A DNA stretch of 52,226 bases from Rhodobacter sp. (GTDB taxonomy: Bacteria > Pseudomonadota > Alphaproteobacteria > Rhodobacterales > Rhodobacteraceae): contig JADCEF010000101.1 in assembly GCA_020250445.1 (NCBI GenBank), forward strand, positions 1-52,226, given 5' to 3'. A program made the position numbers and the translations under genes. The notes below the pieces were generated by a model, which worked only from the letters and a program-made list of their open reading frames with translations, searched no databases and was not told the origin of the DNA. How positions within the stretch are numbered: the first letter of the stretch is position 1; each line of letters begins with the position of its first letter. Of this stretch, positions 37,886-46,089 are shown one piece after another.

Positions 37886-37979
37886 GTTAGATCTCCGGAA
37901 TTTGGGTCGGGCAGGGGCCCGGGAATGCGTCTGACAAGGGGGGGTGGCGATCCGGCCTCTGCACCTGCGCCGCGGGACG

Positions 37980-38015
37980 CCATCTGCAACCTGCCGCGCG
38001 GCAGGTTGCAGATGG
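37980..38015 (-). promoter_or_regulatory. Perfect 16-bp inverted repeat between small CxxC ORF and PCu(A)C gene
   Basis: Arms CCATCTGCAACCTGCC (37980-37995) and GGCAGGTTGCAGATGG (38000-38015) are perfect complements around a 4-base GCGC loop. No U tract follows on either strand, so it is not a simple terminator. It lies 86 bp after the stop of the small ORF and about 95 bp before the GTG of the copper chaperone. An mRNA stem-loop controlling expression or stability is the likely function. Confidence 0.75.
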
Positions 38016-38101
38016 TGCCGCAGCCAGGGCGGGCGGGGGCCTGTACGGGGCCTGGTGTGGCGCATGACGGCCGGGCCGATGGCCGGGGCAGCCGAGCCGG
38101 G

Positions 38102-38467
38102 TCAGACCAGGGGCGGCGCGCGCATCGCATGGCCCGGATCACGCACCGGGCGCTGCGCGCGGCTTTCCCGCGGCGCGGTCACGGCAGCCTCGACAAGCAG
38201 CTCTGCCTTGCGGGGCACCAGGCCGGGTGCGGGAACTTCCGCCGTGCCGACAACATGGCAGGCGGGGCAATCCGACTGTCCGCCCACGCCGTTGCCGCCG
38301 GGTGCATCGCAGAGGTCCGCCAGATCGCCCCCGGCCAGAACAAAGGCGTCCCGTGCGATGCTGTCCGCAGTCGGCATCCGATGGGCCGCGCCCGAAACCA
38401 TCAGGGCCGCGACAAGCATCGACAGAAGGGCAAGCCCGATTGATCCGGTTCGCAGCAGATGCATCAT
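38102..38467 (-). CDS. Small secreted CxxC protein ending RAPPLV; CruR/CutF-like copper-responsive uORF candidate
   Basis: 121 residues with an N-terminal hydrophobic signal or anchor (SIGLALLSMLVAALMVSGAA), then cysteines C53, C67 and C70 (CPACH), and a C-terminus reading AMRAPPLV. This resembles DUF2946-type upstream ORFs (CruR of Bordetella, CutF of Rhodobacter capsulatus), in which a CxxC motif and a C-terminal RAPP-like proline stretch sense copper during translation. It precedes, on the same strand, a perfect stem-loop and a copper chaperone gene. ATG codons at 38467 and 38464 are both possible starts. Family membership is inferred from these features, not from alignment. Confidence 0.6.
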   Translation of the reverse strand: MMHLLRTGSIGLALLSMLVAALMVSGAAHRMPTADSIARDAFVLAGGDLADLCDAPGGNGVGGQSDCPACHVVGTAEVPAPGLVPRKAELLVEAAVTAPRESRAQRPVRDPGHAMRAPPLV

Positions 38468-38861
38468 GCCCGCTGGATGCCAGCAGATCGCGGAAAAAGC
38501 AACGGGTTTGCGCCCCGCGTCCCGCCGGGTCTGCCGCAGGGGCGACCGCGCCGCGCCTCTGTCCTGTGATCCTGCAGGCCTGCGCCGGGTCCGGGGCCAT
38601 TTGGTGGCGGTGGCCGGCGGCAGGTTCAGTCAGCCGGGACGCTGGAACACCGTCCATGCCGCCGCCGCCGTGATCCAGGGTGCAGGGGCTCAGACAGCGG
38701 CGGCGGCCAAGGGGGATGATCCGGCTTGCCCGCCCCAGGACCTGCACCGGGCTTTTCGGTCTCAATGACGTTCGGAAACCTTCCGGCAGAGACGCGCCGG
38801 CGCACGCCGTTGCCGAAATGGTAAGGGGGGAAATAGAACCTGTCCCCGGCATCACGATGAA
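38468..38861 (-). other. Non-coding stretch upstream of the copper unit
   Basis: About 390 bp between the small CxxC ORF and an IS remnant. No gene is recognised; reading frames here are GC artefacts. It should contain the promoter of the copper unit, but no clear -35/-10 pair is visible. Confidence 0.4.
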
Positions 38862-39336
38862 CGCCACCCTGCGATGCGCGAGGATCGCCGCCCTCATCTT
38901 GCGCGACATCCCCGTCGTCAGCGGCCGGTCACGGTTGCTGGTGAAGACGATCGGCCTTCGGGCCCGGCGCTTGCCGCGTTCAGGGCTGAAATCTGTTCAC
39001 CGAACAAATCTCCGGGCACCTTTCACCCCGGACCGGGTCATCGATCCCGAGACCGGCGAACCGGCGGAACATGAGGTTATCCTGCATCTGCTCCATCAGC
39101 TGCCGCTCCGGGCAGGCTGAAAACCGGATCCGGATCAGGCTGGCCCGGATCAGTCGCTCCAGCGCAATCAAGGGGCGGCCAAAGTCGGTGCAGGGTGCCT
39201 CGAACTCGGCACCCAGGCTGGCCAACGCTTCATTGACAACCTGCCGGATCTTGCTCGGTGGATGACGCACCGGGATTCGTTCCTCCAGATCGGCAGGGCG
39301 GAACAACGACCCGCTCGCCTTGTTCGTCCCGCGCAT
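38862..39336 (-). pseudogene. Remnant of an IS5-family transposase
   Basis: On the minus strand, MRGTNKASGSLFRPADLEER, KIRQVVNEALASLGAEFEA, RPLIALERLIRASLIRIRF and ERQLMEQMQDNLMFRRF match the N-terminal domain of IS5-type transposases up to GLGIDDPV. About 80 bp of unrelated sequence follows. A second piece, IVFTSNRDRPLTTGMSRKMR then AAILAHRRVA, then resumes the family sequence in another frame. The rest is absent. The element is dead. Confidence 0.75.
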
Positions 39337-39414
39337 GATCATCGCCGCCATCACTTCCAAAGGATGGATCACATTCCGCAAAACAGGTCGAGAGCCGATT
39401 TCCTCAGCAGCCTG

Positions 39415-39702
39415 CCGGGACGGGCGCTGCAAGCGTCGGTCGCATGGACCGCTGGCAGGAAAGCGGGAAACCCTTCCGCCTGCGCGCCCCGAGCGGTCGG
39501 GCTAGGGCCATCGCCCCGGCCACAGCGCCCCGCTGACCCTTGGCCAGCCGGAGGCAGGGCCGGCAGCAGCCTTCGTGCCTTTGCCGCACCGGTCCTCATG
39601 CGGCCGCGGCCCCGCCCGGAACAGGACCCCCCTTTTCCTGGTTCGGGAAGGTTTTCCCGCCCGGCAGGCGGCCGGAAAGCTGTTCAAGCACCCCGTTTGG
39701 GG
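39415..39702 (-). repeat. Hairpin-rich interspersed repeat, copy E (reverse, nearly unit-less)
   Basis: Read on the minus strand it has the left constant part (GGGGTGCTTGAA, then CCTGCCGGGCGGGAAAACCT and GGAAAAGGGGG, as in copies B and D). It then keeps only the end of one unit (GCGCTGTGGCCGGGGCGATG). The right constant part (GCGCGCAGGCGGAAGG, then TTTCCCGCTTTCCTGCCAG) follows. Nearly the whole tandem unit is missing, which shows that the ends are maintained independently of the unit number. It lies between the IS5 remnant and trkH. Confidence 0.65.
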
Positions 39703-39792
39703 TCATCGGTGCCAGACGCGGGGCATGCGCGGGACAAGGACGGACAGCAGCCGGACTTCGGCCAGGAAAGGCGCGCAAGCGGCAGCGCGCCG

Positions 39793-41253
39793 TCAGCGAA
39801 TCCAGAACCGGGGCAGCAGCACGACAAACACCGCCAGCAGCGCAAGCCGCCCCATCAGCATGGCAATCGTCATCAGAATGATGGCACCGTCGGGGAAATC
39901 GATGAAGGTACCCGTCCGCGCCACCAAGGGACCATAGCCGTAGCCGATGTTGCCAAGCGATGTCCAGGCGGCGAACAGCGCGCTTTCGGCATCAACCCCC
40001 AGAAGGGTGATCGCCACGCTGAGGATGCCGATCAGAAGGATATAGGCGCAGACATACATGATGATGCTGCGCATCGTTTCCCCATCCACGCTGCGGCCTT
40101 CGTATTTCACCGGAACGATGCGGCTGGGCGCGGCGATCAGGCGCAGCTGCGCCCCGATGGCGGCGATCATCACCTGCACCCGGAACACGGTCAGACCGGC
40201 CGCACTGGACGACGAACAGGCACCGATCACACCGATGATAAAGGCCACAACCATGGAAAAGCTGCCCCAGACGGCAAAATCGCCGGTGAAGAAGCCCGTG
40301 CTGCTCATGATCGAGGTCAGGTTGAACAACGTCGCGCGGAAGGTGGGCTCCAGCGGCGCACCGGTTGTCAGAACGCGCCAGGCCGTCACGGCAATGACTG
40401 CCATCGCCAGCCAGCGCAGATAGGCGCGGATCTGGCTGTCGCGCAGGATCGGGCGGGCGCTGCCGCTGACAAGCTGCACGTAGCGGATGTAGGGAAGGCT
40501 GCCCAGGATCATAAACAGTGCCCCCGCATATTCCCCGGCCCCGGTGTAGTTGCCGAAGGAATTGTCGCGGGGCGAAAAGCCGCCCGTCGCGATCGAGGCC
40601 ATGGCATGAACCACGGCATCCAGCCGGGTCATGCCGATGGCAAGATAGGTCAGCGCGCAGGCCACGGTCAGGGCCACATAGATGCCCAGCAGATTGAGCG
40701 CGATGTCGGTGGCCCGCGGCATGACCTTGCCCAGCGTATCAAAGCCCTCTGTCCGGAAGAACTGCATGCCCCCCACCCGCATCACGGGCAGAAAGATCAT
40801 CGCGATGAACGCGATGCCCAGCCCCCCCAGCCAGTTGAGCATGCCCCGCCACAGGTTGATGCCCGCAGGCAACCGGTCCAGTCCCACCAGCACGGTCGAC
40901 CCGGTGGTGGTGATCCCCGACACAGCCTCGAAATAGGCGTCGATGAAGCGCGATTGGGTGACGCCCAGAAGAAAGGGCAATGCGCCGAACAAAGGTACCA
41001 TCGTCCAGATGGCGATGGTCAGAAGAAAAGCCTGCCGGACCGACAGCGCCTGACCCGTCGAATTCCGCGTGGCCAGCGTGACAAGGCCACCGGTGCCGAA
41101 GGTGATGGTGGCACAGGTCAGAAACACCCTGCCATCACCGGAGCCGGCCATCCCGTCAACGACAGCCGGGATCAGCATCAGAACGCCCAGCACGGCGATC
41201 ATGATCCCGACGATATGGCCGATGGGACGCAGGTCGATCATGCGTGACGGCAT
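39793..41253 (-). CDS. trkH: TrkH-family potassium uptake protein
   Basis: A 486-residue membrane protein with four pore-loop repeats: SGITTTGSTVLVGLD, MASIATGGFSPRDNSFG, MSSTGFFTGDFAVWG and TSLGNIGYGYGPLV. It forms the K+-translocating subunit of the Trk system, which normally needs the TrkA nucleotide-binding partner (not in the window). The loop usually reading GGCSGSTAGGIK is GACSSSSAAGLT here. The ATG at 41253 is used; the ATG at 41241 (MIDLRPIGHIVG) is also plausible. It stands alone, 66 bp after folE2 on the same strand. Confidence 0.9.
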   Translation of the reverse strand: MPSRMIDLRPIGHIVGIMIAVLGVLMLIPAVVDGMAGSGDGRVFLTCATITFGTGGLVTLATRNSTGQALSVRQAFLLTIAIWTMVPLFGALPFLLGVTQSRFIDAYFEAVSGITTTGSTVLVGLDRLPAGINLWRGMLNWLGGLGIAFIAMIFLPVMRVGGMQFFRTEGFDTLGKVMPRATDIALNLLGIYVALTVACALTYLAIGMTRLDAVVHAMASIATGGFSPRDNSFGNYTGAGEYAGALFMILGSLPYIRYVQLVSGSARPILRDSQIRAYLRWLAMAVIAVTAWRVLTTGAPLEPTFRATLFNLTSIMSSTGFFTGDFAVWGSFSMVVAFIIGVIGACSSSSAAGLTVFRVQVMIAAIGAQLRLIAAPSRIVPVKYEGRSVDGETMRSIIMYVCAYILLIGILSVAITLLGVDAESALFAAWTSLGNIGYGYGPLVARTGTFIDFPDGAIILMTIAMLMGRLALLAVFVVLLPRFWIR

Positions 41254-41319
41254 GTCTTTGCCGCCTGCCGTCGTCAAGATGCGCTGGCGGGTCATGCCGG
41301 GTCCACCAGCACGGCGCGC

Positions 41320-42411
41320 CTAGCCCGCGTGGATCAGCGAGGCAAAAAGCCGCGGGTCCAGACTTTCCGCCGCAAAGGTGTCGCCTTGCGTCAGCAGGCT
41401 GACGGCATCATGGCTGTGCAGCGATTCCTGGTGGCTGGCCACGATGCGGAAGTCGCCGATCCGCGGGTCGGACAGCAGCGCCTGGCAGAAGCTGCGCGCG
41501 GCATCCTCGACGAAAATCGGGTTCGCCGCATTCAGCTCGGCAAAGGCCTGTTCATCCTCGCGCTTGACCATCACCTGGGTTTCAGTGGGCACGCCGGCGC
41601 GGGCCAGATCGATCAGGTCTTCGAACCACAGGCAGTCCTTGCCCGTCATTTCGACAGATATCCGCGCAACCGAGCGCTGCGAATGCGGCGTCGCCAACTG
41701 GCCACGTTCGCGGCGCGCATGTTCGGACAGTTCCAGCGAACAGGGGCAGGTGCTGGAATAGACGTAATCAAGATGCATGATCTTCTTGCGGACCCCGGCG
41801 TGATCCACCAGTTCCAGGGCGATATCGTAATATTGCCAGCCCGACAGGCCGGAACGCAGCGAGGTTACCCGCACCGGAAAAGAAAACCGCATCTGAATCC
41901 TGGCATCGAAGCTGTCCAGATCGCGCTTGTAGTCATCCAGCGCCGCCTCGATCACCTCGAAACTGAAGCTGCGTTCGGCATGGGCATAAAACGACCGCAT
42001 GATGCGGCTCATGTTGATGCCCTTCTTTTCGGCATCCAGGCTGACCGTGCCGGTCACGCTGGTTTCCAGCAGAAGATCGCCGCTGTCGCGGGTGTGATAG
42101 CGGATCGGCAGGCGGAAATTCGAAATGCCCACATGCTGGATCTGGCGGCGGGCCCCCTTGATCAGGCTGGCAGGGCCGTTCTGCAGGTCTGGCAGGCTTG
42201 CCTTGTAGGCGTCATCCACCAGGAAGGCGTCCGGATAGGCGCGGCTCAGCGCCGGGTAGCCTTGCCCCGGCACAAGCAGGGCCACCGAGGCGTCGAGCGT
42301 GGCAATCTCGGCATCTGACGATGCCTGCGCCCATTGCCGCAGCAGGGCGAGGGCGGCCTCGGCCTCGACCCGGCCTGGTTTGGCTTGGACAATCGGCGTC
42401 CGGACATTCAT
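41320..42411 (-). CDS. folE2: GTP cyclohydrolase I type B (FolE2)
   Basis: A 363-residue GCYH-IB enzyme converting GTP to dihydroneopterin triphosphate, the first step of folate synthesis. The metal/active-site cysteine lies in YSSTCPCSLELSEHA, followed by QLATPHSQRSVARISVE. FolE2 can use metals other than zinc. No canonical Zur-type operator is seen upstream. A GGTACG/CGTACC inverted repeat lies 70-90 bp before the start. It is downstream of metZ on the same strand. Confidence 0.94.
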   Translation of the reverse strand: MNVRTPIVQAKPGRVEAEAALALLRQWAQASSDAEIATLDASVALLVPGQGYPALSRAYPDAFLVDDAYKASLPDLQNGPASLIKGARRQIQHVGISNFRLPIRYHTRDSGDLLLETSVTGTVSLDAEKKGINMSRIMRSFYAHAERSFSFEVIEAALDDYKRDLDSFDARIQMRFSFPVRVTSLRSGLSGWQYYDIALELVDHAGVRKKIMHLDYVYSSTCPCSLELSEHARRERGQLATPHSQRSVARISVEMTGKDCLWFEDLIDLARAGVPTETQVMVKREDEQAFAELNAANPIFVEDAARSFCQALLSDPRIGDFRIVASHQESLHSHDAVSLLTQGDTFAAESLDPRLFASLIHAG

Positions 42412-42480
42412 GCAAGGACCCTTTCCGGTTCACGGGCGATGCTGCACAGATGGATGCACCGCGCCGTCTTTCCAACCCTT

Positions 42481-42501
42481 GGTACGTATACGCAGCGTAC
42501 C
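42481..42501 (-). promoter_or_regulatory. Inverted repeat between metZ and folE2
   Basis: Arms GGTACG and CGTACC are separated by 9 bases in the 95-bp gap after metZ. No U tract follows, so it may be an operator for folE2 rather than a terminator. The evidence is weak. Confidence 0.25.
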
Positions 42502-42506
42502 GCCAA

Positions 42507-43688
42507 TCAGATCACATCCAAAGCGTGATCAAGGTCGGCAATCAGATCATCGCTGTCTTCCAGCCCGACGGACAGGCGGACAAGACCGGGCGTGATGCCA
42601 AGCCTTGCCTTCTGGTCTTCGGCAAGCCGTTGGTGCGTGGTGGTCGCCGGGTGGGTGGCGATGGTCTTGGCATCACCCAGATTGTTGGAAATCTTGATGA
42701 TGTCCAGCGCATTCAAGAAGCGGAACGCCGCCTGCTTGCCACCGGGGATGTCAAAGGCCAGAAGCGTGCCGCCCGATCCCATCTGGCGCAGGGTCAGCGC
42801 GTGCTGGGGATGCGATGGCAGGCCGGGGAAGATCACGCGCGACAGGCGGCTGTCCCCGGCAAGAACGCTGGCGATCTTTTCGGCAGACCCGGCCATGGCA
42901 CGGCAGCGCAGATCCAGCGTCACCATGCCGTTCAGCATGATCCAGGCGGTGAAAGGGCTCATCGAGCCGCCAGTGTGTTTCATATAGGGTTCGACCACCT
43001 TGCGGATGAACGGCACTGTGCCGCAGATCACCCCGCCCAGCGCCCGGCCCTGCCCGTCGATATGCTTGGTGGTGGAATAAACCACCACATCCGCCCCCTG
43101 ATCAACCGCGCGGCTGAAGATCGGCGTGGCGAAGACATTGTCAACAACCACCAGGGCACCGGCGGCATGGGCAATTTCTGATACCGATTTAATATCAATA
43201 ACTTCAAGCGTGGGGTTCGAGATCGACTCGAAGAACACCGCCTTGGTGCCGGGCACGACCGCTGCCCGCCACTGGTCCAGATCGGTGCCATCGACGAAGG
43301 TCACCCGGACGCCGAAGCGCACCAGCACCTCTTCCAGAACATACAGGCAAGACCCGAACAGGGCGCGCGACGAGACCACATGATCGCCTGCGCGCAGCAT
43401 CGACACCAGCGCGCCGTTCACCGCCGCCATGCCCGAGGCGGTGGCGAAAGCGTCTTCGGTGCCCTCAATCGCCGCGATCCTCTCTTCGAACATCCGCGTC
43501 GTCGGGTTGCCGTAGCGGGCATAGATGAATTCGTCCGCCCCGGCGTGCTGAAACCGCGCCTCGGCCTGCTCGGCGCTGTCATAGGCAAAGCCCTGGGTCA
43601 GAAAGATGGCTTCGGCCATTTCGCCATACTGGCTGCGGCGGCTGCCCTCATGCACCAGCTGTGTGCGGCGGTTCCAGTTCCTGGTCAT
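42507..43688 (-). CDS. metZ: O-succinylhomoserine sulfhydrylase
   Basis: A 393-residue Cys/Met-metabolism PLP enzyme making homocysteine from O-succinylhomoserine and sulfide. The PLP lysine is K208 in VVYSTTKHIDGQGR, and ARYGNPTTRMFEERIAAIEG lies near the N-terminus. AAGGGGAC lies 4-5 bp before the ATG. The upstream SAM-II riboswitch and terminator confirm a methionine-pathway role. MetY-type activity on O-acetylhomoserine cannot be fully excluded. Confidence 0.93.
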   Translation of the reverse strand: MTRNWNRRTQLVHEGSRRSQYGEMAEAIFLTQGFAYDSAEQAEARFQHAGADEFIYARYGNPTTRMFEERIAAIEGTEDAFATASGMAAVNGALVSMLRAGDHVVSSRALFGSCLYVLEEVLVRFGVRVTFVDGTDLDQWRAAVVPGTKAVFFESISNPTLEVIDIKSVSEIAHAAGALVVVDNVFATPIFSRAVDQGADVVVYSTTKHIDGQGRALGGVICGTVPFIRKVVEPYMKHTGGSMSPFTAWIMLNGMVTLDLRCRAMAGSAEKIASVLAGDSRLSRVIFPGLPSHPQHALTLRQMGSGGTLLAFDIPGGKQAAFRFLNALDIIKISNNLGDAKTIATHPATTTHQRLAEDQKARLGITPGLVRLSVGLEDSDDLIADLDHALDVI

Positions 43689-43711
43689 CACAGTCCCCTT
43701 CGCGGGCGGCC

Positions 43712-43755
43712 CCGCGCAAACAAAAGCCCCCGGCCATGAAAGAGGCATCGGGGGC
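43712..43755 (-). terminator. Riboswitch expression platform: terminator before metZ
   Basis: On the minus strand, GCCCCCG with an adjacent GCC pairs with GGC and CGGGGGC (43726-43755), followed by TTTTGTTT. It lies between the SAM-II aptamer and the metZ ribosome-binding site, so premature termination in high SAM is likely. Confidence 0.75.
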
Positions 43756-43768
43756 GGTACGACCCAGA

Positions 43769-43823
43769 CCTCTTTAGCGGCTTGTTTAACGTGGCCCGCA
43801 ATCCGGCAACAAAGCACCACGGG
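43769..43823 (-). promoter_or_regulatory. SAM-II riboswitch
   Basis: The minus strand reads GTGGTGCTTTG, GCCGGATTGC, CCACGTTAAACAAG and GCTAAAGAGG in order. These are the conserved blocks of the SAM-II (metA motif) aptamer: P1 is GTGG/CCAC, and GCTAAAG forms the pseudoknot. It is 81 bp upstream of metZ and senses S-adenosylmethionine. Confidence 0.9.
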
Positions 43824-44207
43824 TGCCGGAATACGCCCGGATGCACCTTGCGTCAACAGGGGCGGCAGGCCTGCCACCGGCGCAGCGGCAAAAGGGCGTC
43901 CCCCCTTTGCCGGGTTTGTGCAGGCTGCACCCCCCCGGTATGCGGGGCCAAAGCCTGCCCCTTCTGCGCGTCACCCGCCGGGGCACACCCCCGGGGGGGG
44001 GCGACCGGGCGGCAAAAAAGCGCGGCCCGCAAGCACCCGCCAGTGCCGCCCCCGGCTGGCTTGCAGGCATAGCGACAAAGCCTGCCCGGCACCGGGCCGG
44101 GATGTGCCGCAGGCCGGGCGGCGGCGACCCGCTGCGGCGCAAGGCCTGCCGGGCCGGTCTGCGGGCGGGCGGGTTCCGGGCGCGCAAAACAGGCGGTGCG
44201 GCCAAGA
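43824..44207 (-). other. Intergenic region between yciB and metZ leader
   Basis: About 380 bp, extremely GC-rich, with several G/C runs (for example at 43989-44001). No gene is recognised, and it does not match the 241-bp repeat family. It must contain the metZ promoter. Reading frames across it are compositional artefacts. Confidence 0.4.
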
Positions 44208-44819
44208 TCAGCGCTGTGTCTCATCCGCTTCTATGCCGTATTTTTCCAGCAGCTTGCCTTGCGTCATGAAGAACAGGAACAGCGCCGCCGTCAGGCCGAA
44301 GGTCTTGAAGTTGACCCAGGCCTCGGTGCTCATCAGACGCCAGACCAGTTCATTGGCCACGGCAAGACCCGCGAAGAACAGGGTGATGCGCCGCGTCAGG
44401 ATCATCCAGCCTTCGGGCTGCATCGGCAGGGCCTCGTCCATCACCAGCCGCAGATAGCTTTGCCCGCGCCACAGACCAAAGCCAAGGATGGCCGCGAAAA
44501 GGGCGTAGATCATCGTCGGCTTCATCTTGAAAAAGCGCTCGTCGTTGAACCAGACGGACAGGCCCCCGAAGATCACAACCAGAACCACGGTGGCGACCTG
44601 CATCTTCGACAGCTTGCCCGTCAGCTTCCACAGGATGGCGGTGGTCAGCAGCATCAGCGGCACAAAAAGCGCCGTCATCAGGATGAAGCCGTCATACTCC
44701 TGCCCCGCCAGGGTAAAGGTCGCATCCTTCAGCCGGCTGAAGCCGATGAAGAAGATGGCGATGGGTCCCAGTTCAAGGGCAAGCTTGAGCCAGGGGTTGA
44801 TCTTTTTCGGTTCAGGCAT
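44208..44819 (-). CDS. yciB: Inner-membrane protein YciB / septation protein IspZ
   Basis: A 203-residue protein with about five to six hydrophobic helices. It begins MPEPKKINPWLKLALELGPI and contains FTLAGQEYDGFILMTALFVP, GGLSVWFNDERFFKMKPTMI and EAWVNFKTFGLTAALF, all typical of the family. It is involved in cell envelope maintenance and septation. It lies downstream of ftsY with a short repeat between the two genes. The ATG at 44819 has GGGGGAA upstream. Confidence 0.93.
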   Translation of the reverse strand: MPEPKKINPWLKLALELGPIAIFFIGFSRLKDATFTLAGQEYDGFILMTALFVPLMLLTTAILWKLTGKLSKMQVATVVLVVIFGGLSVWFNDERFFKMKPTMIYALFAAILGFGLWRGQSYLRLVMDEALPMQPEGWMILTRRITLFFAGLAVANELVWRLMSTEAWVNFKTFGLTAALFLFFMTQGKLLEKYGIEADETQR

Positions 44820-44838
44820 TGCTTCCCCCTGCGCGGGT

Positions 44839-44889
44839 CGGGGGCGCTGCCCCCGCACCCCCGGGATATTTGTGAACAGAAAATGGACG
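44839..44889 (+). repeat. Short hairpin plus GTGAACAGAAAATGG motif, copy 2
   Basis: A hairpin with arms CGGGGGC and GCCCCCG is followed by CACCCCCGGGATATTTGTGA and ACAGAAAATGG. The 22-base core is nearly identical to the copy at 28093-28120. It lies between ftsY and yciB, on the opposite strand to both. Confidence 0.6.
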
Positions 44890-44900
44890 GGGCGGACGGC

Positions 44901-45899
44901 TCATGCGTCAACCCCCACCAGCGCTCGTGCAAAATCCTGCGGGTCAAAGGGGGACAGATCGTCGATCTGCTCGCCCACCCCGATGGCGTGGATCGGCAGG
45001 CCGAAGCGGTCGGCCCGCGCCACCAACACGCCGCCATTGGCGGTGCCGTCAAGCTTGGTCATCACCAGGCCCGAGACATCGGCGATCTTGCGGAAAATCT
45101 CCACTTGCAGCAGCGCGTTCTGCCCCGTGGTTGCATCCAGCACCAGAAGGGTGTTGTGCGGGGCGCTGGGGTCTTTCTTGCGGATCACGCGGACGATCTT
45201 GGCCAGTTCCTCCATCAGATCGGTGCGGTTCTGCAACCGCCCGGCGGTGTCGATCAGCAGCAGGTCAGCCCCGGTTTCCTGCGCCCGCGTCATCGCATCA
45301 AAGGCCAGGCTGGCGGGGTCGGACCCCTCGGGGGCGGTCATCACCGGCACCCCGGCGCGGTCGCCCCAGATCTGCAACTGCTCCACGGCGGCGGCGCGGA
45401 AGGTGTCGCCGGCGGCGATCACCACCGATTTTCCCGCCGCCCTGAACTGGCTGGCCAGCTTGCCGATGGTAGTGGTCTTGCCCGATCCGTTCACCCCCAC
45501 CACCAGCACCACCTGCGGTTTTGTCGGATAAAGCGGCATCGGGCGCGCCACGGGGTCCATGATCCGGGCAATCTCGTCGGCCAGCGCCAGCCTGATTTCT
45601 TCCGCCGACACGCGTTTGCCCAGACGGCCCGTCGCCAGGTTGGCCGCAACGCGCCCCGCCGTGTCCACGCCCATGTCGGCCCCGATCAGCAGGTCTTCCA
45701 GGCTTTCCAGCATGGCATCGTCCAGCACCCGCCGCGCCGTCTCGCCGCTGCCCAGAAGCCGGCCCAGCAGGCCGGGCTTTGCGGGGGCTTCGGGTTCCGC
45801 CGCGCCCGGAGATGTCTCCGCAACGATGCTGTCCAGACCCTCGGCGATCCTGTCCGAGGATTTGAACATCCGGTCGCGGAGTTTCTTGAAAAAAGACAT
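44901..45899 (-). CDS. ftsY: Signal recognition particle receptor FtsY
   Basis: A 332-residue SRP-receptor GTPase. G1 is GVNGSGKTTTIGKLA, DTFRAAAVEQL follows, G3 is DTAGRLQN, G4 is TKLDGTANGG and the closing GVGEQIDDLSPF is present. The N-terminal acidic A region is short, as usual in alphaproteobacteria. The ATG at 45899 starts MSFFKKLRDRMFKSSDRIAE. It docks ribosome-SRP complexes at the inner membrane. Confidence 0.97.
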   Translation of the reverse strand: MSFFKKLRDRMFKSSDRIAEGLDSIVAETSPGAAEPEAPAKPGLLGRLLGSGETARRVLDDAMLESLEDLLIGADMGVDTAGRVAANLATGRLGKRVSAEEIRLALADEIARIMDPVARPMPLYPTKPQVVLVVGVNGSGKTTTIGKLASQFRAAGKSVVIAAGDTFRAAAVEQLQIWGDRAGVPVMTAPEGSDPASLAFDAMTRAQETGADLLLIDTAGRLQNRTDLMEELAKIVRVIRKKDPSAPHNTLLVLDATTGQNALLQVEIFRKIADVSGLVMTKLDGTANGGVLVARADRFGLPIHAIGVGEQIDDLSPFDPQDFARALVGVDA

Positions 45900-46089
45900 C
45901 GCCACCCGCCTTCTGCCCGCCTGCCGGGCACCTGTCCCTGACCTAATCGCTTCCGCGCCGAAGGGAAAGGGTTTGGCCACCGGTCCCGGGGGGCGGTGGA
46001 CGGCAAGGTCACGCGATTGCGAGCCGGTCGGGGCTGGATCGGCAGGGGGCGATCTGGCAGGCTGGGGCAAATGCGCAGGAGCCCGCCCG

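Noticed and set aside
39262-41247. 661-codon open frame antisense to trkH
   Set aside because: The translation is low-complexity and rich in Gln, His, Arg and Gly, and the opposite strand has clear TrkH pore motifs.
42412-42506. Zur-type operator before folE2
   Set aside because: Only a GGTACG/CGTACC inverted repeat is present; no AT-rich palindrome of the Zur type was found.
43786-44205. 139-codon frame upstream of metZ
   Set aside because: It overlaps the SAM-II riboswitch, is very rich in Arg, Pro, Gly and Ala and resembles nothing; it is a compositional artefact.
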